A stretch of 64,000 nucleotides of DNA from Roseinatronobacter alkalisoli (GTDB lineage Bacteria; Pseudomonadota; Alphaproteobacteria; Rhodobacterales; Rhodobacteraceae). A program made the position numbers and the translations under genes. Shown here piece by piece: positions 26,833-36,334 of this stretch (positions within the stretch are counted from its first letter, which is position 1; the number at the start of each line of letters is the position of its first letter). A model generated the notes under the pieces. That model did not search any database, was not told the DNA's origin, and saw nothing but the letters and a program-made list of their open reading frames with translations. The stretch is taken from the NCBI RefSeq assembly GCF_028745735.1, contig NZ_JAQZSM010000001.1, positions 372,001 to 436,000 of the forward strand, read 5' to 3'.

Positions 26833-28812
26833 TTAATCCCCCGCCGCACGGCCCTTCAGGGCGACAATGCCCTTTGGCCGGAATTGAATGAACAGAATGA
26901 TGAACAGCACCATATAGGTCTGTGCCGCCAGCGTGTTGGTGGGATTGAACCATTCGATCCCCTTTTGCAGTGCGCCGATCAGACCCGCGCCTGCAAGCGT
27001 GCCAAAGACCGATCCGACACCGCCCACAACCACGGTCATGAAACTTTGCACGATGTAATTCGCGCCCATTTCCGATGTGACCTGCGCATACATGCCAATC
27101 GCCACGCCCGCGACACCGGCAATGCCCGACCCCAGCCCGAAGGTCAGCATGTTGATGCGGTCAGGGTTGATACCCATGCTGGCCGCCATGCCGGGGTTCT
27201 GGGTGACTGCGCGCACTTCCAGACCCAGCCTTGTGCGGTTCAGGATGAACAGCAGCAGGACCAGGAACATCAGCGCCATGAAGAAGATGCCCACGCGCAA
27301 CGTGCTGATACTGACAAGGTCATTCAGCGCCAGCGACCCGGCCAGCCAGTCCGGCGCGGTCAGGGGGCGGGCCTGCGTGCCAAAGATATTCTTGGCCAGT
27401 TGTTGCAGCGCGATGGAAATGCCGAATGTCGCCAGCAGCGTTTCCAGTGGGCGGGTATACAGATGGCGGATGACCAGCCGTTCCATTGCCACGCCTGCGG
27501 CAAAAGTCACGCCAAAGGCCAGCGGCAGCGCCACCACCAGCGACACGGTGTAGTCGGGGATCATCGTCTGGACAACATAGCCGGTATAGGCCCCCATCAT
27601 GATGAATTCGCCATGCGCCATGTTGATCACGCGCATCACCCCGAAGGTGATGGCCAGCCCGATTGCGGCCAGAAAGAAGATGGATGCCAACGACAACGCA
27701 TCCAGCGACAGACTCAGGGCCTGAAACGCCCCTATGCGGGTGCGCGTGCTGTCAAGGGCGTCGCGCGCCGCATCGGTCACTGCAGCATCCGGTTCAAGAT
27801 AGGCATCGAAAAAGACATATTGCGCGACTGCGGCTTCCATATCGGCCTGTGTCACCAATGGCGGCACGGTGCCCGCATCCTGCAAGGCGCGATAGGCTGC
27901 TACGCGGTTGTCATCCGTGTTCAGCTGGTGAACCGGCACACCGCCCACGCTGCCATTCACCACATTGGCGCGCAGCACATCGCGGATGGCATTGCGGCCG
28001 GGGCGGGGCGGGAACAAATCTGCATCCGACAAGACCGCATAGGCGGCGTGCAGGTCCATATCCTCGCCCGGTATGCGGATGCGTGCGATATTGGCGTCCT
28101 CGGGCAGGGTTTGGGCGAAATCGCTGCGGGTCTGCAGAAGCTGGTTCAGAACGCGCCGCGCTTCGGTGGAAATATCGCCGCGCAGCCCGTCAATGGCATC
28201 GACGCGGGTTGCCGTGTCGGTTGTAAACCGCGCATTCAGCAGGTCCAGCAGCCGTTCCATGCGCGCAGCGATCCGGGCATCGGTTTCAGACGCAAGCGCC
28301 AGTTCCAGCGCGGGTATCTGTTCGGGATCGGGGCTTCTGGTCGCGGATTCCAGTGCTGCGATACGGCGGGCGGGATCGGGGTTCATCAGTTCGAACTGCA
28401 CAAGTGCTGCGTTGATTTCGCGCCGGACGCCCGCATTGGGCCGTATCTGGTTCACATCGCGGGTGCTGACCTGCGCGACGATTTCGCCGCTGTCGATATC
28501 GGTCAGTTCAGCCATACCGCCGGTTTCATTGGCGAAGAAGAACAACCCATCTTCGGGGCGTTCAATAACGCCGCGGTCCTGCCATGCGCGCAGGAATTCC
28601 ACGGTTCCCGGCGCATCGCGTTCCAGCAGGGCCGACAGGACGTCAGGCACCGTGCCGCGTGACGGGCTTGCCACCTGCGCCTGCACGGATTGCAGCACAT
28701 CCTGCAAGGGCGTGTCGCTGGTGCTTTGGGCGCGGCCAGCAACAGGGTGCAGGACCACGGTAAGGGAAATCAGGCACGCGCATAAACACGCGAGGCGGGG
28801 CAATCGCAACAT
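26833..28812 (-). CDS. urtB: Urea ABC transporter permease UrtB with large periplasmic N-terminal region
   Basis: 659 residues in two parts. Residues 1-29 are a signal sequence, and about 30-360 are a soluble, probably periplasmic region rich in Ala, Arg and Asp. From about 365 to the end is a LivH-type permease with about eight membrane segments (LASIFFLAAIGLAITFGVMRVINMAHGEF is partly visible as INMAHGEFIMMG). Extended UrtB forms are known in proteobacteria; the role of the extra part is unclear. A strong stem-loop separates it from urtA. Confidence 0.9.
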   Translation of the reverse strand: MLRLPRLACLCACLISLTVVLHPVAGRAQSTSDTPLQDVLQSVQAQVASPSRGTVPDVLSALLERDAPGTVEFLRAWQDRGVIERPEDGLFFFANETGGMAELTDIDSGEIVAQVSTRDVNQIRPNAGVRREINAALVQFELMNPDPARRIAALESATRSPDPEQIPALELALASETDARIAARMERLLDLLNARFTTDTATRVDAIDGLRGDISTEARRVLNQLLQTRSDFAQTLPEDANIARIRIPGEDMDLHAAYAVLSDADLFPPRPGRNAIRDVLRANVVNGSVGGVPVHQLNTDDNRVAAYRALQDAGTVPPLVTQADMEAAVAQYVFFDAYLEPDAAVTDAARDALDSTRTRIGAFQALSLSLDALSLASIFFLAAIGLAITFGVMRVINMAHGEFIMMGAYTGYVVQTMIPDYTVSLVVALPLAFGVTFAAGVAMERLVIRHLYTRPLETLLATFGISIALQQLAKNIFGTQARPLTAPDWLAGSLALNDLVSISTLRVGIFFMALMFLVLLLFILNRTRLGLEVRAVTQNPGMAASMGINPDRINMLTFGLGSGIAGVAGVAIGMYAQVTSEMGANYIVQSFMTVVVGGVGSVFGTLAGAGLIGALQKGIEWFNPTNTLAAQTYMVLFIILFIQFRPKGIVALKGRAAGD

Positions 28813-28865
28813 GGGATGGGGCCTTCATATCTTCGGGCAGGACATGCGGGAGATGTCGGAGAGGG

Positions 28866-28892
28866 GGGATGCAGGCGACTGGCCTGCATCCC
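28866..28892 (-). other. Stem-loop between urtA and urtB
   Basis: Perfect 11-base-pair stem, GGGATGCAGGC / GCCTGCATCCC, with a 5-base loop, starting nine bases after the urtA stop. There is no T-run on the minus strand, so it is not a classical terminator. Such structures after a binding-protein gene protect its mRNA end and raise binding protein over membrane subunits. Confidence 0.7.
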
Positions 28893-28901
28893 TGCTGCGC
28901 C

Positions 28902-30185
28902 TTAGTAGTTCGAGGTCAGCTGAACGCAGGTTTCAGTCGCGGTGTCGAACATGCCGCAACCCAGTTCCTGCCAGTCGCTAACCAGCGTTGCGCTTTCGTC
29001 CAGATAGGGCGTCCATGCAGCGCCTTCGACTTCTTCAGTCTGGCTGATGATGTCGAATTGCCCGTCTGCGCGGATTTCACCGATCAGCACGGGTTTTGCC
29101 AGATGGTGGTTGGGCAGCATGATGGCGGTGCCACCGGTCAGGTTGGTGAATTCCTGTCCCCACATCGCTTCGCGCACGGCGTCCACATCCGTTGTGCCAG
29201 CAGCTTCGACCGCGTTTACCCACATGTTGAAGCCGATGTAATGCGCTTCCATCGGGTCATTGGTCACACGGTTCGTGTCGCCGATGAAGTCATGCCATGC
29301 AGCGATGAAAGCTTCGTTTTCCGGGGTGTCTGCCGACATGAAGTAGTTCCACGCGGCCAGATGGCCGACAAGCCGCGATGTGTCGAGGCCCGAGAGTTCT
29401 TCCTCACCCACAGAGAAAGCAACTACGGGAATGTCATCGGCGCTGACGCCCTGCGCGGAGAGTTCCGTGTAAAAGCCGATATTGGCGTCACCATTGATGG
29501 TGGAAATCACGCCGACCTGCTTGCCGCCCGCACCAAGTGCCACAACATCGGATACGATGGTGGACCAGTCGGAATGACCAAAGGGCGTGTAGTTCACAAA
29601 GATGTCTTCTGCGGCAATGCCCTTGGACAGCAGATAGGCTTCCAGAATGGCATTGGTGGTGCGGGGATAGACATAGTCGGTGCCCAGCAAAGCGAAGCTT
29701 TCAACGCCCAGTTCTTCAAGGAAATAATCCACGGCCGGAATGGCCTGCTGGTTGGGGGCCGCGCCGGTATAGAACACGTTGCGTGAACTTTCCTGCCCTT
29801 CATACTGGACCGGATAGAACATCAGACCGTTCAGTTCTTCCAGAACCGGCAGCACCGCCTTGCGGCTGACTGATGTCCAGGCCCCGAAAATGACGTCCAC
29901 TTCGTTGACAGTCAGCAATTCGCGCGCACGTTCTGCAAAAAGCGGCCAGTCCGATGCGGGGTCAACGACAACGGCTTCGATGTCACAGCCCAGCAGGCCG
30001 CCATTGGCATTTTGCTGTTCGACCAGCATCAGCATCACATCGCGAAGTGTGGTTTCAGAAATCGCCATACTGCCGGAAAGTGAATGCAGCACACCCACCT
30101 TGATCGGGCAATCTGCAAATGCCGGGCCGGACGCGATCAGAAGCGCAGAGGCCGCAGCCGAAGCGAGCAGGGTTTTGGTTGTCAT
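28902..30185 (-). CDS. urtA: Periplasmic urea-binding protein UrtA
   Basis: 427-residue type I periplasmic binding protein with a signal peptide (about 1-24, ending GPAFA). It has the UrtA/AmiC-type segments KVGVLHSLSGSMAISE, DVIFGAWTSVSRKAVLPV, FYPVQYEGQE and GTDYVYPRT, and MWVNAVEAAGTTD in the second lobe. The Ser/Gly of LHSLSGSMA and the YEGQE segment line the urea site in the family. The ATG at 30185 is chosen because AAAGGAG sits ten bases upstream; the ATG at 30194 is only one base from that site. First gene of urtABCDE. Confidence 0.94.
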   Translation of the reverse strand: MTTKTLLASAAASALLIASGPAFADCPIKVGVLHSLSGSMAISETTLRDVMLMLVEQQNANGGLLGCDIEAVVVDPASDWPLFAERARELLTVNEVDVIFGAWTSVSRKAVLPVLEELNGLMFYPVQYEGQESSRNVFYTGAAPNQQAIPAVDYFLEELGVESFALLGTDYVYPRTTNAILEAYLLSKGIAAEDIFVNYTPFGHSDWSTIVSDVVALGAGGKQVGVISTINGDANIGFYTELSAQGVSADDIPVVAFSVGEEELSGLDTSRLVGHLAAWNYFMSADTPENEAFIAAWHDFIGDTNRVTNDPMEAHYIGFNMWVNAVEAAGTTDVDAVREAMWGQEFTNLTGGTAIMLPNHHLAKPVLIGEIRADGQFDIISQTEEVEGAAWTPYLDESATLVSDWQELGCGMFDTATETCVQLTSNY

Positions 30186-30268
30186 AAGACGCATTCTCCT
30201 TTGATGATCTTATGCGACTGACGGTCTGGCTTGCTTTATGTTATTCAAGACCCCATATCCGTCAGAGC

Positions 30269-30284
30269 AGCATTCTTGTTGCCA
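30269..30284 (-). promoter_or_regulatory. Possible sigma-54 promoter of urtA
   Basis: On the minus strand TGGCAACAAGAATGCT has the GG-N10-GC spacing of a -24/-12 promoter, about 85 bases before the urtA start. The match to TGGCAC-N5-TTGCW is partial. In Rhodobacter NtrC works with the housekeeping sigma factor, so a sigma-70 promoter is an equally open possibility. Confidence 0.3.
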
Positions 30285-30420
30285 TGTCCAGCGGTCGGCA
30301 TCTGCCAGGATCAGGCCGTTGGACATGTTTGATGCTGATCCACGAACCAGCAATAATGTTGTGTATCGTCCTTTCGTCGGATGCAATTTCGGGGCAGTAC
30401 GATCCCGCGACATCAGGGCA

Positions 30421-30450
30421 GGGCATGGGCGTATGCCCAATTATTGGGCA
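30421..30450 (-). promoter_or_regulatory. NtrC-like palindrome upstream of urtA
   Basis: TGCCCAATTATTGGGCA (30434-30450) is a perfect 17-base palindrome. It fits the TGC-N11-GCA frame of NtrC sites and agrees with TGCACC-N5-GGTGCA at 10 of the 14 core and adjoining positions. It overlaps a second dyad, GGGCAT-N6-ATGCCC (30421-30438). At about 250 bases before urtA it sits where an enhancer site would. The rest of the 30186-30687 space holds a small GCCTGT-AAA-ACAGGC hairpin (30533-30547) and no convincing gene. Confidence 0.5.
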
Positions 30451-30687
30451 AATTGGCGCGGCGATGCCTGATAATAGTGCTGCATTGCGGCCATCCGGTT
30501 TGAAACGCGGGGGGAAGTGCCTGCATCGTAACGCCTGTAAAACAGGCAACATGTTCAGGATTCGGCGTTTTCCGGGATCACGGTTCTGGCCAACAGGGAC
30601 ATTTCGCGTATTCTTGGCAAGGTGAAGATGTATGACGGGGTTGCGAAAGCCCGTCGTGTGACTCTCCGCCGCGTTTCTGGCGGGAAA

Positions 30688-31350
30688 TCAGGCGCTTTGA
30701 ATGTCCGGAACCGGTTCGGGGTGCAGGGCAAGGCCGCCTTCGCGTTCTAGGAATGCCACCACCTGATCCAGCCCAATGCCATGTTTCAGACTGGCCAGAA
30801 CATAGGGTAAGCTGCCACGCGCCCTTTGTGTGTCCTGTTCCAGAAGGACAGGATCAACGCCCACATGCGGGGCCAGATCGATCTTGTTGACGACCAGCAT
30901 GCCGGATTTCGTAACCCCCGGCCCGCGTTTGCGCGGAATGTCCTGCCCTGCGGCAGTGTCGATCACATAGATGGTGATATCCGCCAGTTCGGGCGAAAAG
31001 GTTGCGGCAAGGTTGTCGCCGCCCGATTCAATCAGGATCAGGTCCAGATCGGGGAAAGCGTGGTTCAGTTCCGCAATGGCCGCAAGGTTGATGCTGGCAT
31101 CTTCGCGGATGGCGGTATGCGGGCAGCCGCCGGTTTCCACCCCGCGAATGCGTGCGGCTGGCAGCACCTGCGCGCGCACCAGCGCGTCGGCATCTTCGCG
31201 GGTGTAGATGTCATTGGTGATGACCGCCATGGAACAGCGTTGCGCCAATGCGCGGGCCAGATGTTCGGTCAGCGTGGTTTTGCCCGCACCGACGGGGCCA
31301 CCAATGCCCACGCGCAAGGGGCCGTGCAGGTTGGAAGACAGTGTGCTCAT
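30688..31350 (-). CDS. ureG: Urease accessory GTPase UreG
   Basis: 220-residue SIMIBI GTPase with P-loop GPVGAGKT (18-25), the nickel-binding CPH in [11 protein letters not shown], and [17 protein letters not shown]. It supplies GTP-driven nickel delivery to urease together with UreE, UreF and UreD. It overlaps ureF (ATGA at 31347-31350) and is the last urease gene, 490 bases before urtA. Confidence 0.96.
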   Translation of the reverse strand: MSTLSSNLHGPLRVGIGGPVGAGKTTLTEHLARALAQRCSMAVITNDIYTREDADALVRAQVLPAARIRGVETGGCPHTAIREDASINLAAIAELNHAFPDLDLILIESGGDNLAATFSPELADITIYVIDTAAGQDIPRKRGPGVTKSGMLVVNKIDLAPHVGVDPVLLEQDTQRARGSLPYVLASLKHGIGLDQVVAFLEREGGLALHPEPVPDIQSA

Positions 31351-31985
31351 GTCCGGTACAGCCTTGTTTCCTTGATTTCATGGTGCATTGCGGCCAGATC
31401 GGCAGCAAGGCAGGAATTTGCGAATGCGTCAATCTCTGCGGTTTCTGCGTTTGTGGCGATGGTCACAATCAGCGGCAGCAGATCGGCCAGCACCTTCTGG
31501 CCTGCGCTTTGGCCCAGTGGAATATGCTTGACCCCCATGGTGACCAGATTGCTGACGAATGCCTGAAGATAAAGGGCGATCACATCTTTTGCGGGCAGGT
31601 CCAGCGGGCGCGCGGCGCAGGCAACAGTCAGCGGCAGGGTGCGGGCGGGGATATGCTGGCCGGTCATGGTGCCCAGGGTGCGTGCGAAGGCAGCACCCTG
31701 TTCGCGTGCTTCCTGCAACCGTTCGGCGCAGGGTTGCAGGGCCACGCAAAGCGCGTCCAGCGCATCCGGATCGGCCCCGTCTTTTAACGCATGGGTCATA
31801 AGAACCGCATCTTGCCAGCCGGTTCCGAACTGCACCACATCGGCCAGCCAGTCGTGCAGGCTGGCGGCATCATGCACGCAGCCATCGGCAATGACCTGTT
31901 CCAGCCCATGACTATAGGCGAAGGCCCCGGTCGGAAATGCCGGGGACAACCATTGAACAAGGGTCAGCGCAGCGGGGGACAGCAT
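31347..31985 (-). CDS. ureF: Urease accessory protein UreF
   Basis: 212-residue all-helical UreF protein. The family start is visible ([27 protein letters not shown] is partly seen as [13 protein letters not shown] near residues 17-29), and the end has the conserved Tyr-Arg tail (RLYRT). It acts as scaffold between UreD-bound urease and UreG during nickel insertion. Three bases follow ureE. Confidence 0.94.
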   Translation of the reverse strand: MLSPAALTLVQWLSPAFPTGAFAYSHGLEQVIADGCVHDAASLHDWLADVVQFGTGWQDAVLMTHALKDGADPDALDALCVALQPCAERLQEAREQGAAFARTLGTMTGQHIPARTLPLTVACAARPLDLPAKDVIALYLQAFVSNLVTMGVKHIPLGQSAGQKVLADLLPLIVTIATNAETAEIDAFANSCLAADLAAMHHEIKETRLYRT

Positions 31986-31988
31986 GAA

Positions 31989-32498
31989 TCAGGCGTGCGT
32001 ATGGTGGTGATGGTGGTGATGACCATGCGCATGCCCGTGGTCATGCGAAGGGCCGTGTGAATGGCCCATCGTGCGGCCATGCCCATAGGCCCCCCCTTCG
32101 GGGGTGAAAGGGGCGCTGATATGGCGCAGGCTGGCGCCCAGTTGCTGCAACATCGCTTCTATTACATGATCACGGCGCACCAGCAGGCGTGTTCCCTCGA
32201 TCCGGCAAGGGGTGTGGCGGTTGCCGATATGCCAGGCAAGACGGGGCAGGTCGCCTGTCACCTCAATCAGGGGTTCATCGGCGGCGACAATTTCAAGCGT
32301 GGTGCCGTCCGTCAGTTCGAACCCCCAATAAGCGTCCAGATTGGTGACTTCCGGCAAATTGACCATGAAGCCGCGCCCTTCGGCGGTGGTCAGGCGTTTG
32401 CGTCGTATCATGCGGCCGTCATAATCCAGAATAACGGCCCCGTCACAGCGGTCGGGGCGGGTTTTCAACAGCCGGTTCAGGGGAGGAAGATCAGTCAT
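31989..32498 (-). CDS. ureE: Urease nickel chaperone UreE
   Basis: 169 residues. An N-terminal peptide-binding domain is followed by the metal-binding domain with GNRHTPCRIEG (the conserved His site) and DHVIEAMLQQLGASL. The last 30 residues are an extended His-rich tail (HSHG...HDHGHAHG followed by a run of His) that can bind several nickel ions. Its start overlaps the stop of the DUF1127 gene (32495-32498). Confidence 0.95.
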   Translation of the reverse strand: MTDLPPLNRLLKTRPDRCDGAVILDYDGRMIRRKRLTTAEGRGFMVNLPEVTNLDAYWGFELTDGTTLEIVAADEPLIEVTGDLPRLAWHIGNRHTPCRIEGTRLLVRRDHVIEAMLQQLGASLRHISAPFTPEGGAYGHGRTMGHSHGPSHDHGHAHGHHHHHHHTHA

Positions 32499-32728
32499 TT
32501 TGCACCTGTGTGGAAAAGATCGCGGTAAACATGGGCTGCCAACCCGCGCCGCGACAGGCCCATCGCGGCGAGTGCCCTGTCCGGCAGGCGGTCAAGGCGC
32601 GCGAATTCGGCCTCTCTCGACATGCGGCCATGGGATGGGTTGCAGCCGAAGCCGGTATTGGCCAGAAAGCAGTCAATCTGCCGCGATTGCTGCGGGCTAA
32701 GGTTGGAATTTGCTGGTCGTTGTCGCAT
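32495..32728 (-). CDS. DUF1127 protein inside the urease operon
   Basis: 77 residues ending in the DUF1127 signature: LDRLPDRALAAMGLSRRG (45-62) and the AHVYRDLF tail. The start at 32728 has a strong GGAGG site six bases upstream. Longer in-frame extension is possible but has no family match. DUF1127 proteins are small, often Arg-rich, abundant in alphaproteobacteria, and some bind RNA. The gene lies 155 bases after ureC, and its stop overlaps the ureE start, so it is translated with the nickel-chaperone genes. Confidence 0.8.
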   Translation of the reverse strand: MRQRPANSNLSPQQSRQIDCFLANTGFGCNPSHGRMSREAEFARLDRLPDRALAAMGLSRRGLAAHVYRDLFHTGAK

Positions 32729-32883
32729 TTCACCCTCCGTCAGGTAGAAACACTCCTCCCACGGACTGGCAGTATCACAGCAGGGCGTAAATTTCTTCTC
32801 AACTGCGCGTGCGCTGTGCTGCGATGCGGCAATTCCGGGGTGACTGTTGCATCCTTGCGTCAAAGCTGCGCAAAACATAGGCA

Positions 32884-34602
32884 TCAGAACAGGAAATAGC
32901 GCTGCGCCAGCGGCAGTTCGGTTGCCGGTTCACAGGTCAGCAACACCCCATCGGCGCGCACCTCATAGGTTTCGGGGTCCACGTCTATGGCGGGGGTGGC
33001 GCTGTTCAGGCGCATGTCGGATTTGCCGATGCCGCGGCAGTTTTCCACCGCCAGCGTGGTTTTTGCCAGCCCCAGTTCCGCGCCAATGCCCGCGGATTGC
33101 CCCGCTTGCGACACGAACACCACGGCAGAGCGTTCGACCGCGCGCCCGAATGCCCCGAACATAGGGCGCGAATGCATAGGCTGCACCGGGATCGAGGCAT
33201 TGGGATCGCCCATCTGCGCCACGACGATGGATCCGCCCATCAGCACCATTTCGGGCTTCGCGCCGAAAAACGCGGGCGACCACAGCACCAGATCGGCGCG
33301 TTTGCCTTCTTCCACGCTGCCGATATGGCGTGACATGCCATGTACGATGGCGGGGTTTATGGTGTATTTCGCAATATAGCGGCGCACGCGGAAATTGTCG
33401 TTATTGCCGGTCTCTTCCGCCAGCCGCCCGCGCTGCGCTTTCATCTTATGGGCAGTCTGCCATGTGCGGGTAATCACCTCGCCCACGCGGCCCATGGCCT
33501 GGCTGTCCGAGGAGATGACGGAAAATGCGCCCATGTCATGCAGGATGTCTTCGGCGGCAATGGTTTCGCGCCGGATGCGGGATTCGGCGAAGGCCACATC
33601 CTCGGGCACTTTGCGGTCCAGATGATGGCACACCATCAGCATATCGAGATGTTCTTCGATGGTGTTGACCGTATAGGGCATGGTCGGGTTGGTGGAGCTT
33701 GGCAGAATATTCTGGCTGCTGACCACCTTGATGATGTCAGGCGCGTGGCCGCCGCCCGCCCCTTCGGTATGGAAGGCGTGAATGGTGCGGCCCTTGATGG
33801 CGGCCAGCGTGTTTTCCACAAAGCCCGATTCATTCAGCGTATCGGTGTGGATCATGACCTGAATATCGGTCTGTTCGGCCACGTTCAGGCAGCAATCGAT
33901 GGCGGCGGGTGTGGTGCCCCAGTCTTCGTGCAGTTTCAGGGCTGCCGCGCCTGCGCGCACCTGTTCATGCAGCGCATCGGGCAGGCTGGCATTGCCCTTG
34001 CCCGCAAACGCCAGGTTCATCGGGAATGCATCAGCGGCCTGCATCATCCGCCCCAGATGCCAGGGGCCGGGGGTGCAGGTGGTGGCCAGCGTGCCATGCG
34101 CGGGGCCGGTGCCCCCGCCCAGCATTGTGGTCAGGCCGGAATGCAGCGCATCGTCAATCTGCTGCGGGCAGATGAAATGGATATGCGCGTCAAACCCGCC
34201 TGCGGTCAGAATTTTGCCTTCGCCGGCGATAATTTCGGTTCCTGGTCCGATGATGACGTCCACACCGGGCTGGGTATCGGGGTTTCCTGCCTTGCCGATC
34301 TTGGCAATACGCCCGTCACGCAGGCCCACATCAGCCTTGATGATGCCGGTATAATCCACGATAAGCGCGTTGGTGATGACCGTATCCATGGCTCCTGCCG
34401 CGCGCGTCAGTTGCGACTGGCCCATCCCGTCGCGGATAACCTTGCCGCCGCCGAATTTGACTTCTTCACCATAACCGCCGCGTTCCGCGATCAGGTCGCG
34501 TTCCACTTCGATAATCAGGTCGGTGTCGCCCAGACGCACCTTGTCGCCCACAGTCGGGCCATACATGTCGGCATAGGCTTCGCGTGTGATCTTGTATGAC
34601 AT
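32884..34602 (-). CDS. ureC: Urease subunit alpha (catalytic)
   Basis: 572 residues, the normal UreC length. The nickel ligands and active-site groups are visible: H140 and H142 in AHIHF, K223 in LKLHEDWG (the carbamylated Lys that bridges the two nickels), the His in IHTDTLNE, and the flap with the catalytic His (VCHHLD, near 325). It hydrolyses urea to ammonia and carbamate. It lies one base after ureB. Confidence 0.97.
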   Translation of the reverse strand: MSYKITREAYADMYGPTVGDKVRLGDTDLIIEVERDLIAERGGYGEEVKFGGGKVIRDGMGQSQLTRAAGAMDTVITNALIVDYTGIIKADVGLRDGRIAKIGKAGNPDTQPGVDVIIGPGTEIIAGEGKILTAGGFDAHIHFICPQQIDDALHSGLTTMLGGGTGPAHGTLATTCTPGPWHLGRMMQAADAFPMNLAFAGKGNASLPDALHEQVRAGAAALKLHEDWGTTPAAIDCCLNVAEQTDIQVMIHTDTLNESGFVENTLAAIKGRTIHAFHTEGAGGGHAPDIIKVVSSQNILPSSTNPTMPYTVNTIEEHLDMLMVCHHLDRKVPEDVAFAESRIRRETIAAEDILHDMGAFSVISSDSQAMGRVGEVITRTWQTAHKMKAQRGRLAEETGNNDNFRVRRYIAKYTINPAIVHGMSRHIGSVEEGKRADLVLWSPAFFGAKPEMVLMGGSIVVAQMGDPNASIPVQPMHSRPMFGAFGRAVERSAVVFVSQAGQSAGIGAELGLAKTTLAVENCRGIGKSDMRLNSATPAIDVDPETYEVRADGVLLTCEPATELPLAQRYFLF

Positions 34603-34908
34603 TTACAGCGCCCCCATAACCTTGGCATTGAACCCGTAAACCATGCGCGCCCCGCCATAGGGCACAAGTGCCACTTCACGCCGCTGGCCCGGTTCAAACC
34701 GCACGGCGGTTCCTGCCGGAATGTCCAGCCGCAACCCGCGCGCGGCGGTGCGGTCGAAGTCCAGGCCCGCGTTGGCCTCGGCAAAATGGAAATGGCTGCC
34801 CACCTGAATGGGGCGGTCGCCGGTATTGGCGACCATCAGCGTTGTGACCGGCTGGCCTGCATTTACCTCGATTTCGCCATCGGGGGTGAAAATCTGACCG
34901 GGGATCAT
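34603..34908 (-). CDS. ureB: Urease subunit beta
   Basis: 101 residues with the UreB hallmarks: [16 protein letters not shown] at the start, the [18 protein letters not shown] stretch near residues 31-50, and [14 protein letters not shown]. It is a structural subunit of the (UreABC)3 complex. Its start overlaps the ureA stop (ATGA at 34905-34908). Confidence 0.96.
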   Translation of the reverse strand: MIPGQIFTPDGEIEVNAGQPVTTLMVANTGDRPIQVGSHFHFAEANAGLDFDRTAARGLRLDIPAGTAVRFEPGQRREVALVPYGGARMVYGFNAKVMGAL

Positions 34909-35222
34909 GCGCTTGCCCTTTCGCGGATGGGGTGATGAACCGTGACCAGCTTGGTGCCATCGGGAAAGGTGGCTTCAACCTGCACGGAATGGATCATGTC
35001 AGGGATGCCGGGCATGCATTGGTCCGCGGTGATGACATGTGCGCCTGCCTGCATCAGGTCCGCCACGGTGCGCCCGTCGCGCGCGCCTTCGACCACGTAA
35101 TCGGTGATCAGGGCAATCGCTTCGGGGTGGTTCAGTTTCACGCCGCGCGCCAGCCGGTTGCGCGCCACCATGGCGGCCAAGGCCACCAGAAGCTTGTCTT
35201 TTTCACGGGGGTTCAGGTTCAT
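34905..35222 (-). CDS. ureA: Urease subunit gamma
   Basis: 105 residues, close to the usual 100. [25 protein letters not shown] at the N-terminus is partly visible, and [20 protein letters not shown] and [19 protein letters not shown] are family stretches. It is a structural subunit of urease. Separate ureA, ureB and ureC genes are the common bacterial arrangement. It lies ten bases after ureD. Confidence 0.96.
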   Translation of the reverse strand: MNLNPREKDKLLVALAAMVARNRLARGVKLNHPEAIALITDYVVEGARDGRTVADLMQAGAHVITADQCMPGIPDMIHSVQVEATFPDGTKLVTVHHPIRERASA

Positions 35223-35232
35223 GAAGGTCTAC

Positions 35233-36042
35233 TCACATTTGCCAGACACGGGGAAGGGCGGTTGGGCGCAGCGCCTGCAACAGGCGCACCATCTGTTGTC
35301 GCAAGGGCCAGTTGTCGCGCGCCATCAGGCGCACGACCAGCCGCCCCGGCATGGCGGATGCGGCGGCATTCACATCGGGGTCGGGGTGCAGGGCCGCGCG
35401 CGCCAGCGCCAGCTTGTCCTGCGCGCCTTCTGCGACCAGCACAAGCGTTGCGAAAGCCCGCATGCCCGCTAAGCCCGCAGCGCGGCTGTTCAGGCGTGGG
35501 GCGTCCAGCGCAAGTGCTTCGGCGTGGCAAGGCGTGTCGCCCTGCCGGATCAGTCGCCAGTCGTGAAAATCCAGCGTGTTGACCTGCTCGCCCATTGCGG
35601 CGCGCCCCAGAACCACGGTTTCGGCCATCAGGCAGCTTGCGCCCTTGCCAAGGGTGATGATGGTGCGCCGCCGCAATTGCGCGGCGTCAAACAGGATGGT
35701 TTCCTGCGGCAGCCAGTCCAGATGCGCGCCATCGCCGACATGCATGCCGATATCGACATGCGCGGCACCCGATGTGCTGCGATAGGCGCGCTCAGCCGTT
35801 TGGGTGGTGGCGGTCAACCGGCACCCTGCGCCCAGGGTTATGTTCAGCGCCAGCCTGTCGCCCCCCGTCAACCCGCCGGAAGTGTTCAGAAACACCAGTT
35901 CCGGCCCCGGCAGCAAGATCAGCTTCGCGGACCCTTGCTGATATAATTCCCCCAGAACCGCCCGCCCGCCCCGCGCAAAAAAATCCGCGCGGGCAATGCC
36001 CTTGCTGCGCTGGTGGGTTTCGGACAGTTTCAGCGGGATCAT
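35233..36042 (-). CDS. ureD: Urease accessory protein UreD
   Basis: 269 residues with the UreD/UreH segments GELYQQGSAKLILLPG, FLNTSGGLTGGDRLAL, TTQTAERAYRS, LDWLPQETILFD and the C-terminal LVVRLMARDN. UreD binds the urease apoprotein and forms the tunnel for nickel delivery with UreF-UreG. The start at 36042 has GAGG five bases upstream. First gene of the urease operon, divergent from asd. Confidence 0.94.
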   Translation of the reverse strand: MIPLKLSETHQRSKGIARADFFARGGRAVLGELYQQGSAKLILLPGPELVFLNTSGGLTGGDRLALNITLGAGCRLTATTQTAERAYRSTSGAAHVDIGMHVGDGAHLDWLPQETILFDAAQLRRRTIITLGKGASCLMAETVVLGRAAMGEQVNTLDFHDWRLIRQGDTPCHAEALALDAPRLNSRAAGLAGMRAFATLVLVAEGAQDKLALARAALHPDPDVNAAASAMPGRLVVRLMARDNWPLRQQMVRLLQALRPTALPRVWQM

Positions 36043-36154
36043 GAACACCTCGATATCTGATGTGTCGCTATCAAGGGGCCGGGGAACCAATCCAGCCCCG
36101 CCGCACCAGTGCCCGCAGGAAAGCGGGGCCATGCGGGCCGGCCCGATATGCGGT

Positions 36155-36188
36155 GATTAATTCATGTGCGAAACGATTAATTTATAGT
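36155..36188. promoter_or_regulatory. Shared ureD/asd control region with a 20-base-spaced direct repeat
   Basis: GATTAATT occurs twice with a 20-base period (36155-36162 and 36175-36182), immediately before TATAGT (36183-36188), a possible -10 for asd. On the other strand the same place reads TATAAA, a possible -10 for ureD. The two AT-rich boxes lie on the same helix face. No matching -35 element stands out in either direction. Confidence 0.35.
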
Positions 36189-36334
36189 CTGTTTTGAATC
36201 GCCCTTTGGTGGTCGGGTGGGCGGCAGCGGGTAGCAGGGGCAAACCGGTGCCATCTGCCAATGAAATAACAGTGCCCCTTCACCTTTCGCTGCAGATGCG
36301 TTATGGCCCGACCACTTGTTTCAAGGAGGCCAAT

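Noticed and set aside
26818-28662. 614-codon plus-strand open frame over urtB
   Set aside because: Antisense to urtB, no recognisable domain and His/Gln/Arg-rich composition; a shadow frame.
30210-30625. Small open frames in the urtA upstream space
   Set aside because: No ribosome-binding site, no family match and overlap with the palindromes; treated as control region.
33340-34599. 419-codon plus-strand frame over ureC
   Set aside because: Antisense to a fully motif-complete urease alpha subunit; no domain of its own.
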